From NCBI GenBank assembly GCA_023954375.1, contig JAMLIC010000007.1, forward strand, positions 124,001 to 188,000: 64,000 nucleotides of DNA, given 5' to 3'. A program made the position numbers and the translations under genes. Source of the stretch: Planctomycetota bacterium. GTDB taxonomy: Bacteria > Planctomycetota > J058. Shown here one piece after another: positions 7,672-15,540 of the stretch. The notes under the pieces are model-generated. The model ran no database searches and was not told the DNA's origin. It saw nothing but the letters and a program-made list of their open reading frames with translations. Within the stretch, counting starts at the first letter, position 1, and each line of letters starts with the position of its first letter.

Positions 7672-8766
7672 GTGCCGAGGTCCCTGCTGCTCCTCCTCGC
7701 CCTCGCCGCCCCCGGCCTGGCCCAGGACGGCTTCGTCCACGATCCCCCCCACGGCCTGGTCCTCGACGAGCGCGAGCCGGGGCGGATCCAGCTCGTGTGG
7801 GTGCCGGCCGAGGACAACCAGCGGGTCACGGTGACCGCCTACCACGTGTGGCGGCGCGAGGGGACCGGGCCCTGGGCGCAGCTCGCGAGCACGAAGGGCG
7901 ACGTCACCTTCTACAGCGACCGGCGCGTCACGCCGGGCCAGGCCTACGCCTACCGCGTCGTGTCGGAGGCCGTGGGCGAGGGCCGCCTCCTGCCCGTCGA
8001 GCAGGCGCGCCGCCAGAGCGAGCCCGTGGGGCCGGTGCTGGCCCTCGAGCGCTGGTACGTCTCGGTCGAGCGCGTGACGCCCACGCGCCCGGACGGCCCC
8101 GACGGGTCGGCGTGGCTCCGCGTGCACCGCTGGGCGACGGAGACCGGCGCCTGGGACACGAGCGAGGGCTTCGGCGTGCGCACGGGCGGGACGATCGGCC
8201 AGGACGGCCTCGCCGGCGACTTCCGCACGGGCGCCACGCTCGTGGCCGTGCGCGAGGCCCAGGGCGACGAGGGGCCGGTCGGGTTCATCCGCTACCGCCG
8301 CGACGACGGCGAGGAGGTGGAGGTCTCGACGCGCGACGCGCCGCCCGGCCCGGTGTGGAAGGAGGCGCCGCGGACCCGCACGCGCCGCGCGCCGCCGCCC
8401 GAGACGGTCGAGGGCTCGCGCGAGCGCCCCGCGGCGCGCGCCGGCGAGGGCGAGGCGACGAAGCCCCTGCGCTTCCCCGAGCCGACGCGCCTCGAGACGA
8501 TCACCGGGACCAAGGTCCTGTGGGAGATCGACAACCAGACGCCGTACCGGCTGAGCGTCTACTACGAGGGCCCGTCGACCGGCCGGACGCTCGTCGAGCC
8601 CGGCGAGTCGGTCGTCGTGCGCCTCGTCCGCGGCGGCGACTACACCGTGTTCGGCCGCGCGGCGTCGACCGACCAGGTCCGCCCGGTCGAGGGCAAGTTC
8701 TCCATGCTGGGCGGCTACCGCTACCGGAGCACGTTCACCGTCGCCGCGGCGCCGCGCGGGCCGTGA
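7672..8766 (+). CDS. Secreted protein with an N-terminal fibronectin-III-like domain
   Basis: 364 residues from the GTG at 7672, chosen because GGGAGG lies 4 bases upstream and it opens a clean signal peptide (cut after APGLAQ). Residues about 30-100 look like a fibronectin type III fold (IQLVWVPAEDNQRVTVTAYHV, then GQAYAYRVVSEA). A central stretch of charged and Pro-rich sequence links to a C-terminal beta-rich domain (WEIDNQTPYRLSVYYEGP, GGDYTVFGRA) that resembles small envelope beta-sandwich domains. No catalytic motif is seen. It is translationally coupled to the BtaA-like gene that follows and probably works at the cell surface. Confidence 0.75.
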   Translation: MPRSLLLLLALAAPGLAQDGFVHDPPHGLVLDEREPGRIQLVWVPAEDNQRVTVTAYHVWRREGTGPWAQLASTKGDVTFYSDRRVTPGQAYAYRVVSEAVGEGRLLPVEQARRQSEPVGPVLALERWYVSVERVTPTRPDGPDGSAWLRVHRWATETGAWDTSEGFGVRTGGTIGQDGLAGDFRTGATLVAVREAQGDEGPVGFIRYRRDDGEEVEVSTRDAPPGPVWKEAPRTRTRRAPPPETVEGSRERPAARAGEGEATKPLRFPEPTRLETITGTKVLWEIDNQTPYRLSVYYEGPSTGRTLVEPGESVVVRLVRGGDYTVFGRAASTDQVRPVEGKFSMLGGYRYRSTFTVAAAPRGP

Positions 8767-9827
8767 CGGAGACCGACCTGGCGTTCGCGCAGGTGCGCGA
8801 GGACCCGGCGATCGAGGCGCTGCTCCTCGCCGGCGTGGCGGCGGCGTCGGACCGCCCCGCGCGGGCGCTCCTCGTGTGCGCGGCGGGCGACACGGCGCTG
8901 TCGCTCCTCCTGCGGCCCCACGTGGGGACGATCGACGCGGTCGACCCGAGCCCGGCGCAGCGCCACCTGTGCGCGCTCAAGCTCGCGGCGGCGCTCGCCC
9001 TGCCCAGGGACGCGCTCCACCGCCTGGTGGGCGTGTCGGCCGCGAGCGAGGACGAGCGGCTCGCGCTCTACGCGCGGGCCCGGGCGCGGCTGCCCGACGA
9101 CGCCCGCGCCCACTGGGACGCGCGGCCGGCGCAGGTCGCCCGGGGCGTCCTGCAGGCGGGGCGCTTCGAGGCGCTGTTCCGCGAGCTGGCGGCCGCGTTC
9201 CGCGCGGACGGCCTCGAGCCGCTCGTCCGGCCCGACGAGGCGCTGGCCTGCCCCCGCTGGGGGGCGCGCTTCGAGCGCGTGTTCGAGCGCGAGCGCCTGG
9301 CGGCGACGTTCGGCCGGGCCGCCGTGGACTACTCCATGGAGCGCAGCTTCGGCGCGCACTTCGCCGACGTCTTCGCCGGGGCCCTGCGCCGCTGGCCGGC
9401 GGCGGCGGGCGAGAACCCGTTCCTGCGGCAAGTGTGGGAGGGCCGCTACCGCGCCGACCTGCCGGGGGGGCTCCCCGACTGGCTCGAGGAGCCCGGGGCC
9501 CTGCGGCGCCCCGAGCGGCTGCGCCTGCACGCGGGGCGCGTGGGCGACCTGCTCCCGGCGCTCGCCGCCGAGGGCGCCTACGACCTGGTCCAGACGTCGA
9601 ACGTCTCCGACTGGATGCCGGTGCCGGCGCTCGAGGCCCTGATCGATGCGGCCGCCCTCGCCCTCGCCCCCGGCGGGGCGCTCCTCATGCGGCGGCTCAA
9701 CGGCGACCACGACCTGCGCGCGCTCGTCGCGCGCCGCCTGGTCGTCGACCCGGCCGAGTGCGAGCGCCTCCGCGCCGACGACCGCTCGTTCTTCTACCGC
9801 GAGGTGGTCGTGGGCCGCCGCCCGTGA
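8763..9827 (+). CDS. DUF3419/BtaA-like 3-amino-3-carboxypropyl transferase
   Basis: 354 residues. BtaA enzymes move the 3-amino-3-carboxypropyl group of S-adenosylmethionine to diacylglycerol, giving the homoserine ether-lipid precursor of DGTS. Family marks: FAQVREDP near residue 8, an SAM-site-like AVDPSPAQ (59-66) followed by LKLAAAL, NPFLRQVWEGRY (218-229), and SNVSDWM (279-285). GTG at 8763 overlaps the previous stop. The classical partner BtaB, an N-methyltransferase, is absent nearby; the next gene is a GNAT acyltransferase. The enzyme class is well supported, but the acceptor lipid is inferred. Confidence 0.8.
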   Translation: MTETDLAFAQVREDPAIEALLLAGVAAASDRPARALLVCAAGDTALSLLLRPHVGTIDAVDPSPAQRHLCALKLAAALALPRDALHRLVGVSAASEDERLALYARARARLPDDARAHWDARPAQVARGVLQAGRFEALFRELAAAFRADGLEPLVRPDEALACPRWGARFERVFERERLAATFGRAAVDYSMERSFGAHFADVFAGALRRWPAAAGENPFLRQVWEGRYRADLPGGLPDWLEEPGALRRPERLRLHAGRVGDLLPALAAEGAYDLVQTSNVSDWMPVPALEALIDAAALALAPGGALLMRRLNGDHDLRALVARRLVVDPAECERLRADDRSFFYREVVVGRRP

Positions 9828-10633
9828 GGATCGTGCAGGTGCGGCCGGCCGACCGGCCCGCCTTCCAGGCGCGCCTGGCGGCGCTCGAGCGCCTGGCCAC
9901 CTACCCGCTCGGCGACGACACCTTCCGGCTCGACCACGGCGCCGACTACTTCGCCTTCTTCGACCGGCTGGGCGAGGTCGTCTACGCGGCGGCGCTCGAG
10001 GGCGACGACGTCGTGGCCGTGTGCTGCGGCATGCTGCGGCAGGTGCCCGCGCGCCAGGGCGCGGCGGCCGGGCGCGCGTGGTACCTCGCCGACCTCAAGG
10101 TCCACCCCGACCACCGCGGCCGGCGGCTGCCCCTGCGGCTGCTGGCGCGCCTGTTCCCGTGGAACTACCTGCGCTGCCCGCGCGGCTACGGGGTCACGAT
10201 GGACCCGCCGGGAAGGGCCGAGAACCGGGTCGTGCGGCTGTTCGGCCGCTGGCGCTGGTCGCCGTCGCGCCCTGCGGCGCGGCTCCTCCTGTGGTCGCTC
10301 GACCGCGACCAGATGAGCCGCGCCGCGCCGCTCGTCACCGCGCGGCGCGGGCCGGTCGCGTTCCGCTCGCTCGAGGGCGTCAAGGACCTGGTCCTCGGGA
10401 GCACGGGGCGGCGCCTGCAGCTGCTCCACACCGAGTGGCGCGCGACGGCGCCCGGCCCGGGCGTCGTCGCGGCGCCGCAGGCCGACCACGTCCACATGGT
10501 GTGCGCGCCCGACGGCGACCCGCTGGCCCGCGACCTCGTCGGGCTCGGCCTCGCGCCGGACGCGTCGGCCACGGTGATCGCCCACCGGATGGCAGACTGC
10601 GACTGGCGCTTCATCCAGACGAGCGAGATATGA
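9824..10633 (+). CDS. GNAT-family N-acyltransferase coupled to the BtaA-like gene
   Basis: 269 residues from a GTG that overlaps the preceding stop by four bases. The acetyl-CoA motif A is clear at about 91-107 (LKVHPDHRGRRLPLRLL). The N-terminal half has the usual strand-helix layout (RIVQVRPADRPAF). The C-terminal 130 residues are longer than a minimal GNAT domain and may form a second, degenerate GNAT-like unit or a substrate lid. The neighbourhood suggests it acts on the amine left by the BtaA-like enzyme, but this is inference. It could also modify a protein or small molecule. Confidence 0.75.
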   Translation: MRIVQVRPADRPAFQARLAALERLATYPLGDDTFRLDHGADYFAFFDRLGEVVYAAALEGDDVVAVCCGMLRQVPARQGAAAGRAWYLADLKVHPDHRGRRLPLRLLARLFPWNYLRCPRGYGVTMDPPGRAENRVVRLFGRWRWSPSRPAARLLLWSLDRDQMSRAAPLVTARRGPVAFRSLEGVKDLVLGSTGRRLQLLHTEWRATAPGPGVVAAPQADHVHMVCAPDGDPLARDLVGLGLAPDASATVIAHRMADCDWRFIQTSEI

Positions 10634-11199
10634 CCGACCTGCCGCGCGAGCCGAGCCCCTGGCGCACCCTGTCGTCGCGCCCCGTCTACGCCAACGCCTG
10701 GATGCGCGTGCGCGAGGACCAGGTCGTGCGCCCCGACGGCGCGCCCGGGCTCTACGGCGTCATGGAGCCGGTGCGCGTGGCCACGGGGGTGGTGGCGCTC
10801 ACGGACGCGGGCGAGGTGTGGCTGGTCGGCCAGTACCGCTACACGACCGACGTCTACTCGTGGGAGATCATCGAGGGCGGCGCCGACCCGCACGAGGACC
10901 CGCTCGCCGGCGCGCGGCGCGAGCTGCGCGAGGAGGCCGGGCTCGAGGCGGCCGACTGGCGCCTCCTCGGCGGCGAGCTGCACCTGTCGAACTGCATCAC
11001 GTCCGAGCGCGCGTTCATCTACCTGGCGCGCGGCCTGCGGCAGGTGGAGGCCGCGCCGGAGGCGACCGAGGTCCTGCGCCTCGCGCGCGTTCCGCTCGCG
11101 CGCGCGCTCGACCTCGTCGACCGCGGAGAGATCCAGGACGCGGTGAGCGTGATCGGCCTGACGCTCGCGGAGCGGGCCCTGCGGCGCGGCGATCGATGA
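10630..11199 (+). CDS. NUDIX hydrolase, ADP-ribose pyrophosphatase type
   Basis: 189 residues. The Nudix box is complete at 83-105 (GGADPHE, seven residues, RELREEAGL), giving the Glu residues that bind the metal ions. The preceding VGQYRYTTDVYSWEIIEGG is typical of ADP-ribose/ADP-sugar pyrophosphatases, so hydrolysis of ADP-ribose or a related nucleoside diphosphate sugar is likely. The ATG at 10630 overlaps the GNAT stop (ATGA). It closes the six-gene coupled chain and is followed by the second inverted-repeat island. Confidence 0.85.
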   Translation: MTDLPREPSPWRTLSSRPVYANAWMRVREDQVVRPDGAPGLYGVMEPVRVATGVVALTDAGEVWLVGQYRYTTDVYSWEIIEGGADPHEDPLAGARRELREEAGLEAADWRLLGGELHLSNCITSERAFIYLARGLRQVEAAPEATEVLRLARVPLARALDLVDRGEIQDAVSVIGLTLAERALRRGDR

Positions 11200-11210
11200 C
11201 TTCCACGGTT

Positions 11211-11326
11211 TGGCTCACATGGGACACGAAGGCAACGGAGGACAACGGAGGTCACGGAGGAGATCCAAGGACGGACCTCCTTGACCTTCGTGGACCTTCG
11301 TTGTCTCCGTGTCCCAGCTGAGCCCA
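11211..11326. repeat. Inverted-repeat island built from ACGGAGG-type units
   Basis: The left arm (from GGCTCA at 11212) carries TGGGACACG followed by degenerate 9-10-base units of the form NNACGGAGG. The right arm carries the same series in reverse complement and ends in TGAGCCCA at 11319-11326. About 15 unique bases separate the arms. The design equals that of the 3727-3920 and 23660-23770 islands but the unit is unrelated. It lies directly downstream of the NUDIX gene and could act as an RNA hairpin. Confidence 0.75.
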
Positions 11327-11390
11327 CACGAAACGGGTCTCGCCCGACGCTCGCGCAACGCGACCTGCAGGCCCGTGCGAGCATCGGGGC

Positions 11391-12095
11391 ATGGTCCAGC
11401 GCCGCCCGGATCGCCTGCACATGGAGGTCTTCGAGGTGGACGTCGGCCCGCCCGACGCGGGCTGGCATCCGGTCCTCATGCGCACCGACCGGGGCGACCT
11501 CGAGCTCCGGCACCACCCCGCGCCGGGGGCGCGGGCGGGGGTCGTCCTCGTCGGCGGCGTCGGCGGCGGGTGGGACTCCCCGGCGCAGGGGCTCTACGAG
11601 CGCCTGGGCGCCGACCTGGGCCCGGCGGGCGTGTGCGCGCTGCGCGTGCGCTACCGCGTCCCGGCGGTGTTCGACGAGTGCGTGCTCGACCTGCGCGCGG
11701 GCTGCCAGTACCTGCTCGAGCTCGGCACCGATGCGCTCGGCCTGGTCGGCCACTCGTTCGGCGGCGCGGTGGTGATCCGCGTGGCCGAGGCGCTGCAGGG
11801 CAAGGCGCGCACCGTCGTGACGCTGGCGACGCAGTCCTGGGGCACCGACCGCGTGGCCCACCTGCCGGGCGAGTGCTCGCTCCTGTGCGTCCACGGCGTC
11901 CAGGACGACGTCCTCCCGCCCGCCTGCTCGGAGCAGGTCTACGAGCGCGCCCACGACCCGCGGCGGCTCGTGCTGCTCTCGCGCGCCGGCCACGTCCTCG
12001 ACGAGGCCGCCGACGAGGTCCACGGCCTCGTGCGCGACTGGCTGGTCAAGGAGCTCGCGCCCGCCCGCGCGGCGGCCGCGCGCGCCCGGGCTTGA
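11391..12095 (+). CDS. Alpha/beta hydrolase
   Basis: 234 residues with the full alpha/beta-hydrolase layout: oxyanion-side strand VVLVGGVGGGWDS (51-63), nucleophile elbow GHSFGG (Ser122), acid in HGVQDDVLP (Asp172 or Asp173) and catalytic His in RAGHVLDE (His201). The small cap and dienelactone-hydrolase-like order suggest a small esterase or thioesterase; the substrate is unknown. No signal peptide. The ATG at 11391 is preceded by a GGGG tract; ATG at 11421 is an alternative. It stands alone between the repeat island and korAB. Confidence 0.85.
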   Translation: MVQRRPDRLHMEVFEVDVGPPDAGWHPVLMRTDRGDLELRHHPAPGARAGVVLVGGVGGGWDSPAQGLYERLGADLGPAGVCALRVRYRVPAVFDECVLDLRAGCQYLLELGTDALGLVGHSFGGAVVIRVAEALQGKARTVVTLATQSWGTDRVAHLPGECSLLCVHGVQDDVLPPACSEQVYERAHDPRRLVLLSRAGHVLDEAADEVHGLVRDWLVKELAPARAAAARARA

Positions 12096-12225
12096 CCGCG
12101 CCGGGCCAGGCCACCCGCCCCCCGGCCCCGGCCGAGCTTGACGAAAGTCGTTGCAGAGAGGGTGACGTGCCTTAAGCTACACGCCTTGGGGCGCGCACCG
12201 CGCGGCCCGGGAGCGAGTGAGGGGC

Positions 12226-14088
12226 ATGAGCACCGCGACGACGCACGCGCCGCAGGAGGCGACGCGGGCGACGGTCCGCTTCGCCGGTGACTCCGGCGAC
12301 GGCATGCAGGTGACGGGGGGTCAGTTCACGTCGACGTCGGCCCTGATCGGCAACGACGTGGCGACCTTCCCCGACTTCCCGGCCGAGATCCGCGCGCCAG
12401 CCGGCACGCTCCCGGGCGTGAGCGGGTTCCAGATCCAGTTCGGGAGCATCGACATCCACACGCCGGGCGACTCGCCGGACGTGCTGGTGGCCATGAACCC
12501 GGCCGCGCTCAAGGTGAACCTGCCCGACATGGAGCCGGGCGCGACGATCGTCGTCAACGAGAACGCCTTCGTCCCGGCGAACCTGAAGAAGGCCGGCTAC
12601 GCCGCGAACCCGCTCGAGGACGGGTCGCTCGCGAAGTGGCGCCTCGTCAAGCTCCCGCTCGCCGACCTGACGCGCGAGGCGCTCAAGGAGACCGGCCTCG
12701 ACCCGGCCGAGGTCGACCGCTGCAAGAACTTCCTCGCCCTCGGCGTGATGTTCTGGCTCTACGACCGCCCGCTCGAGCCGACGGTCGAGTGGATCAACGC
12801 CAAGTTCAAGAAGAAGCCGCAGTACGCCGACGCGAACGTCCGCGCCCTGCGCGCCGGCTTCAACTTCGCCGACACGACCGAGCTGTTCACCTCGCACTAC
12901 CGCGTGCGAGCGGCCACGCACCTGCCGCCGGGCGAGTACCGGCAGGTGAGCGGCAACGAGGCGATCGCGCTCGGCCTGGTCACGGCGGCGAAGAAGGCCG
13001 GCCTGGGCGCGTTCTACGGCAGCTACCCGATCACCCCGGCGTCGGACATCCTCCACCACCTGAGCGCGCTCAAGCACTACGGGGTGAAGACGTTCCAGGC
13101 CGAGGACGAGATCGCCGCGATCGGCGGCGCGATCGGCGCCGCGTTCGCGGGCGAGCTGGGGATCACCGGCACGAGCGGCCCGGGCGTGTGCCTCAAGTCC
13201 GAGGCGATCGGCCTGGCGATCATGACCGAGCTGCCGCTCGTGATCGTGAACGTCCAGCGCGCCGGCCCGAGCACCGGCATGCCGACCAAGACCGAGCAGG
13301 CCGACCTCCTGCAGGCGCTGTTCGGCAGAAACGGCGAGTCCCCGGTGGCCGTCCTCGCGCCGGCGACGCCGGCCGAGTGCTTCACGCTGTCGATCGAGGC
13401 GGCGCGCCTGGCCCTCACGCACCGCTGCCCGGTGTTCCTGCTGTCGGACGGCTACATCGCCAACGGCGCCGAGCCGTGGCGGATCCCCGACCCGGCGCAG
13501 ATCGCGCCGATCCCGGTGCAGTTCGCGACCGACCCCGCGGGCTTCAAGCCCTACGTGCGCGACCCCGAGACGCTCGGCCGGCTGTGGGCGCTCCCCGGCA
13601 CCGCGGGCCTCGAGCACCGCCTCGGCGGCCTCGAGAAGTGGGACGGCTCGGGCAACATCAGCTACGACCCGGACAACCACCATCACATGGTGGCCCTGCG
13701 CGCCGAGAAGGTCGCCCGGATGAAGGTCGCCGACGCCGAGGTCGTGGGCCCGCAGGAGGGCGACCTCCTGCTCCTCGGCTGGGGCAGCACCTACGGGGCG
13801 CTCATCACGGCGGCCGAGCAGGTGCGCAGGGAGGACGGCGCCGCCGTCTCGGTCTGCCAGCTCCGCTCGCTGAACCCGTTCCCGAAGAACCTGGGCCAGG
13901 TGCTCGGGCGCTTCAAGAAGGTGATCGTCCCCGAGCTGAACCTGGGCCAGCTGTGCATGCTCGTGCGCGCCCGCTACCTGGTGGACGCCGAGAGCTTCGC
14001 CAAGGTCAAGGGCCGCCCGTTCCAGGTCGGCGAGGTCGTGTCGAAGATCCGGGAGGCGCTCGCGCAGGCGAGCGGGAGGTCGTCGTGA
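12226..14088 (+). CDS. korA: 2-oxoacid:ferredoxin oxidoreductase, fused gamma-alpha subunit
   Basis: 620 residues from the ATG at 12226, which has GAGGGG just upstream; an in-frame GTG at 12217 would add three residues. With KorB it oxidatively decarboxylates a 2-oxoacid, most likely 2-oxoglutarate, to its CoA thioester, reducing ferredoxin, or runs the reverse under reducing conditions. The N-terminal gamma domain starts [14 protein letters not shown]. The alpha domain begins near residue 235 and contains [13 protein letters not shown] (from residue 267) and the GTSGPG turn. The gamma-alpha fusion and lack of delta subunit fit the two-subunit KorAB type. The start of korB overlaps its stop. 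Confidence 0.93.
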   Translation: MSTATTHAPQEATRATVRFAGDSGDGMQVTGGQFTSTSALIGNDVATFPDFPAEIRAPAGTLPGVSGFQIQFGSIDIHTPGDSPDVLVAMNPAALKVNLPDMEPGATIVVNENAFVPANLKKAGYAANPLEDGSLAKWRLVKLPLADLTREALKETGLDPAEVDRCKNFLALGVMFWLYDRPLEPTVEWINAKFKKKPQYADANVRALRAGFNFADTTELFTSHYRVRAATHLPPGEYRQVSGNEAIALGLVTAAKKAGLGAFYGSYPITPASDILHHLSALKHYGVKTFQAEDEIAAIGGAIGAAFAGELGITGTSGPGVCLKSEAIGLAIMTELPLVIVNVQRAGPSTGMPTKTEQADLLQALFGRNGESPVAVLAPATPAECFTLSIEAARLALTHRCPVFLLSDGYIANGAEPWRIPDPAQIAPIPVQFATDPAGFKPYVRDPETLGRLWALPGTAGLEHRLGGLEKWDGSGNISYDPDNHHHMVALRAEKVARMKVADAEVVGPQEGDLLLLGWGSTYGALITAAEQVRREDGAAVSVCQLRSLNPFPKNLGQVLGRFKKVIVPELNLGQLCMLVRARYLVDAESFAKVKGRPFQVGEVVSKIREALAQASGRSS

Positions 14089-15146
14089 GCAGCGTCAGCC
14101 CCGCCAAGCCCCTGCCCAAGCTCACCCGCAAGGACTTCACCTCGGACCAGGAGGTCCGCTGGTGCCCCGGCTGCGGCGACTACGCGATCCTGGCCGCCGT
14201 GCAGAAGCTCATGCCCGACCTGGGCATCCCGCGCGAGAAGACGGTGTTCGTGTCGGGGATCGGCTGCTCCAGCCGCTTCCCCTACTACATGAACACCTAC
14301 GGCTTCCACACGATCCACGGGCGCGCGCCGTCGATCGCCACCGGGCTCAAGTGCGCCAACCCCGACCTCACGGTGTGGGTCGTCACGGGCGACGGCGACG
14401 GCCTGAGCATCGGCGGCAATCACCTGCTGCACGCGGTCCGCCGCAACGTCGACCTGAAGATGCTCCTCTTCAACAACCGGATCTACGGGCTGACGAAGGG
14501 GCAGTACTCGCCGACCTCGGAGCAGGGCAAGACGACCAAGTCGACGCCCATGGGCTCGCTCGAGCGGCCGATCAACCCCCTGCGCTTCGCGATCGCGTCC
14601 GAGGCCACGTTCGTCGCGCGCACCTACGACACCGACCTCAAGCACATGGCCACCGTGCTCGAGGCGGCGGCGCGCCACAAGGGCATGGCCTTCGTCGAGA
14701 TCCTGCAGAACTGCGTGATCTTCAACGACGGCGCCTTCCAGTCGCACGTCGACAAGAAGGTCCGCGACGACCAGCTCGTCTACCTCGAGCACGGCAAGCC
14801 GCTCATCTACGGCGCGCAGAAGAACCACGGCGTGCGGATGAAGGGCTTCGGGCTCGAGTTCGTGAGCTGGGCGCCTGGGGCGACGCCGCCCGACGACCTG
14901 CTCGTCCACGACGTCCACGCGGCCGCCTCGTACTCTTACCTGCTGACGGAGCTCGAGTCTCCGCTGGCCGTCGGCGTGTTCCGCGCCGTGCAGGCGCCGA
15001 CCTACGACGCGCTCATGAACCAGCAGATGTCCGCCGCCCGGCAGAAGAAGGGCGAGGGCCGGCTCGAGGACCTCTACCGCGAGGGCGCGAGCCTCTGGAC
15101 CGTGGGCGCGCACGGCGGGAACGGGAGCGCCGGGAACGGCCGCTGA
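14085..15146 (+). CDS. korB: 2-oxoacid:ferredoxin oxidoreductase, beta subunit (TPP-binding)
   Basis: 353 residues. WCPGCGDY gives Cys27 and Cys30 for the [4Fe-4S] cluster together with the Cys in GIGCSSRFP. The thiamine diphosphate and Mg site is [12 protein letters not shown] around residue 103, followed by [14 protein letters not shown] as in KorB. The GTG at 14085 has GGGAGGT four bases before it and overlaps the korA stop. The C-terminus (after about 335) is a short Gly/Asn tail. A strong hairpin follows. Confidence 0.93.
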   Translation: MSSVSPAKPLPKLTRKDFTSDQEVRWCPGCGDYAILAAVQKLMPDLGIPREKTVFVSGIGCSSRFPYYMNTYGFHTIHGRAPSIATGLKCANPDLTVWVVTGDGDGLSIGGNHLLHAVRRNVDLKMLLFNNRIYGLTKGQYSPTSEQGKTTKSTPMGSLERPINPLRFAIASEATFVARTYDTDLKHMATVLEAAARHKGMAFVEILQNCVIFNDGAFQSHVDKKVRDDQLVYLEHGKPLIYGAQKNHGVRMKGFGLEFVSWAPGATPPDDLLVHDVHAAASYSYLLTELESPLAVGVFRAVQAPTYDALMNQQMSAARQKKGEGRLEDLYREGASLWTVGAHGGNGSAGNGR

Positions 15147-15190
15147 CCGCGCGCGGCGGCTGATCTGATCGCCGGCCGAGAACGCCAGGA

Positions 15191-15236
15191 CGGCGCGGAG
15201 GGCTGACCTCCCGAACTCCCGGGACCCTCCGCGCCG
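15191..15236. terminator. Bidirectional hairpin between korB and the polA operon
   Basis: A perfect 12-base stem (CGGCGCGGAGGG with its complement at 15225-15236) encloses a 22-base loop that has its own TCCC/GGGA mini-stem. It lies between convergent genes. No T run follows on either strand, so termination is inferred from position and stability. Confidence 0.65.
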
Positions 15237-15317
15237 CCCACGGCGTGCGGGGATGGTGGACGGTCCCGCGGCGGGGCGCCAGGGTCGCGGCAGGTCTCCC
15301 CGCCGGCGCCGCGCACG

Positions 15318-15539
15318 TCAGGGCTTGCGTCGCGCCGGCCGGAGCGCCCGCGCGATCGCCTCGGCCCACTCCGCCGGCGCCTCGCACACGACGACCGCGT
15401 GGTGCGGGCCGGGCCGCTCGACGCGCGTCGCGCAGCCCGTGAGCGCGTTCACGCCCAGGAAGCCGTCGAGGTGCTCGCGGAAGTGCTCGGCCGTGCCGGC
15501 GCCGTCGGGGCCGTGGAAGTCCCACTCGAGCGTGGTCAC
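15318..15539 (-). CDS. Small hypothetical protein downstream of polA
   Basis: 73 residues beginning at a GTG one base after the polA stop, which suggests read-through translation of one mRNA. The sequence alternates hydrophobic and polar residues (TTLEWDFHGPDG, ATRVERPGPHHAVVVCEA) with a likely alpha-beta fold and one helix rich in Ala/Glu/Trp. I do not recognise it. Codon composition resembles its neighbours. Confidence 0.5.
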   Translation of the reverse strand: MTTLEWDFHGPDGAGTAEHFREHLDGFLGVNALTGCATRVERPGPHHAVVVCEAPAEWAEAIARALRPARRKP

Positions 15540-15540
15540 G

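Noticed and set aside
12138..12178. TTGACG or TTGCAG with TAAGCT upstream of korA as a promoter
   Set aside because: TTGACG has no -10 at a usable distance; the alternative pair matches only three positions in each box. Too weak to list.
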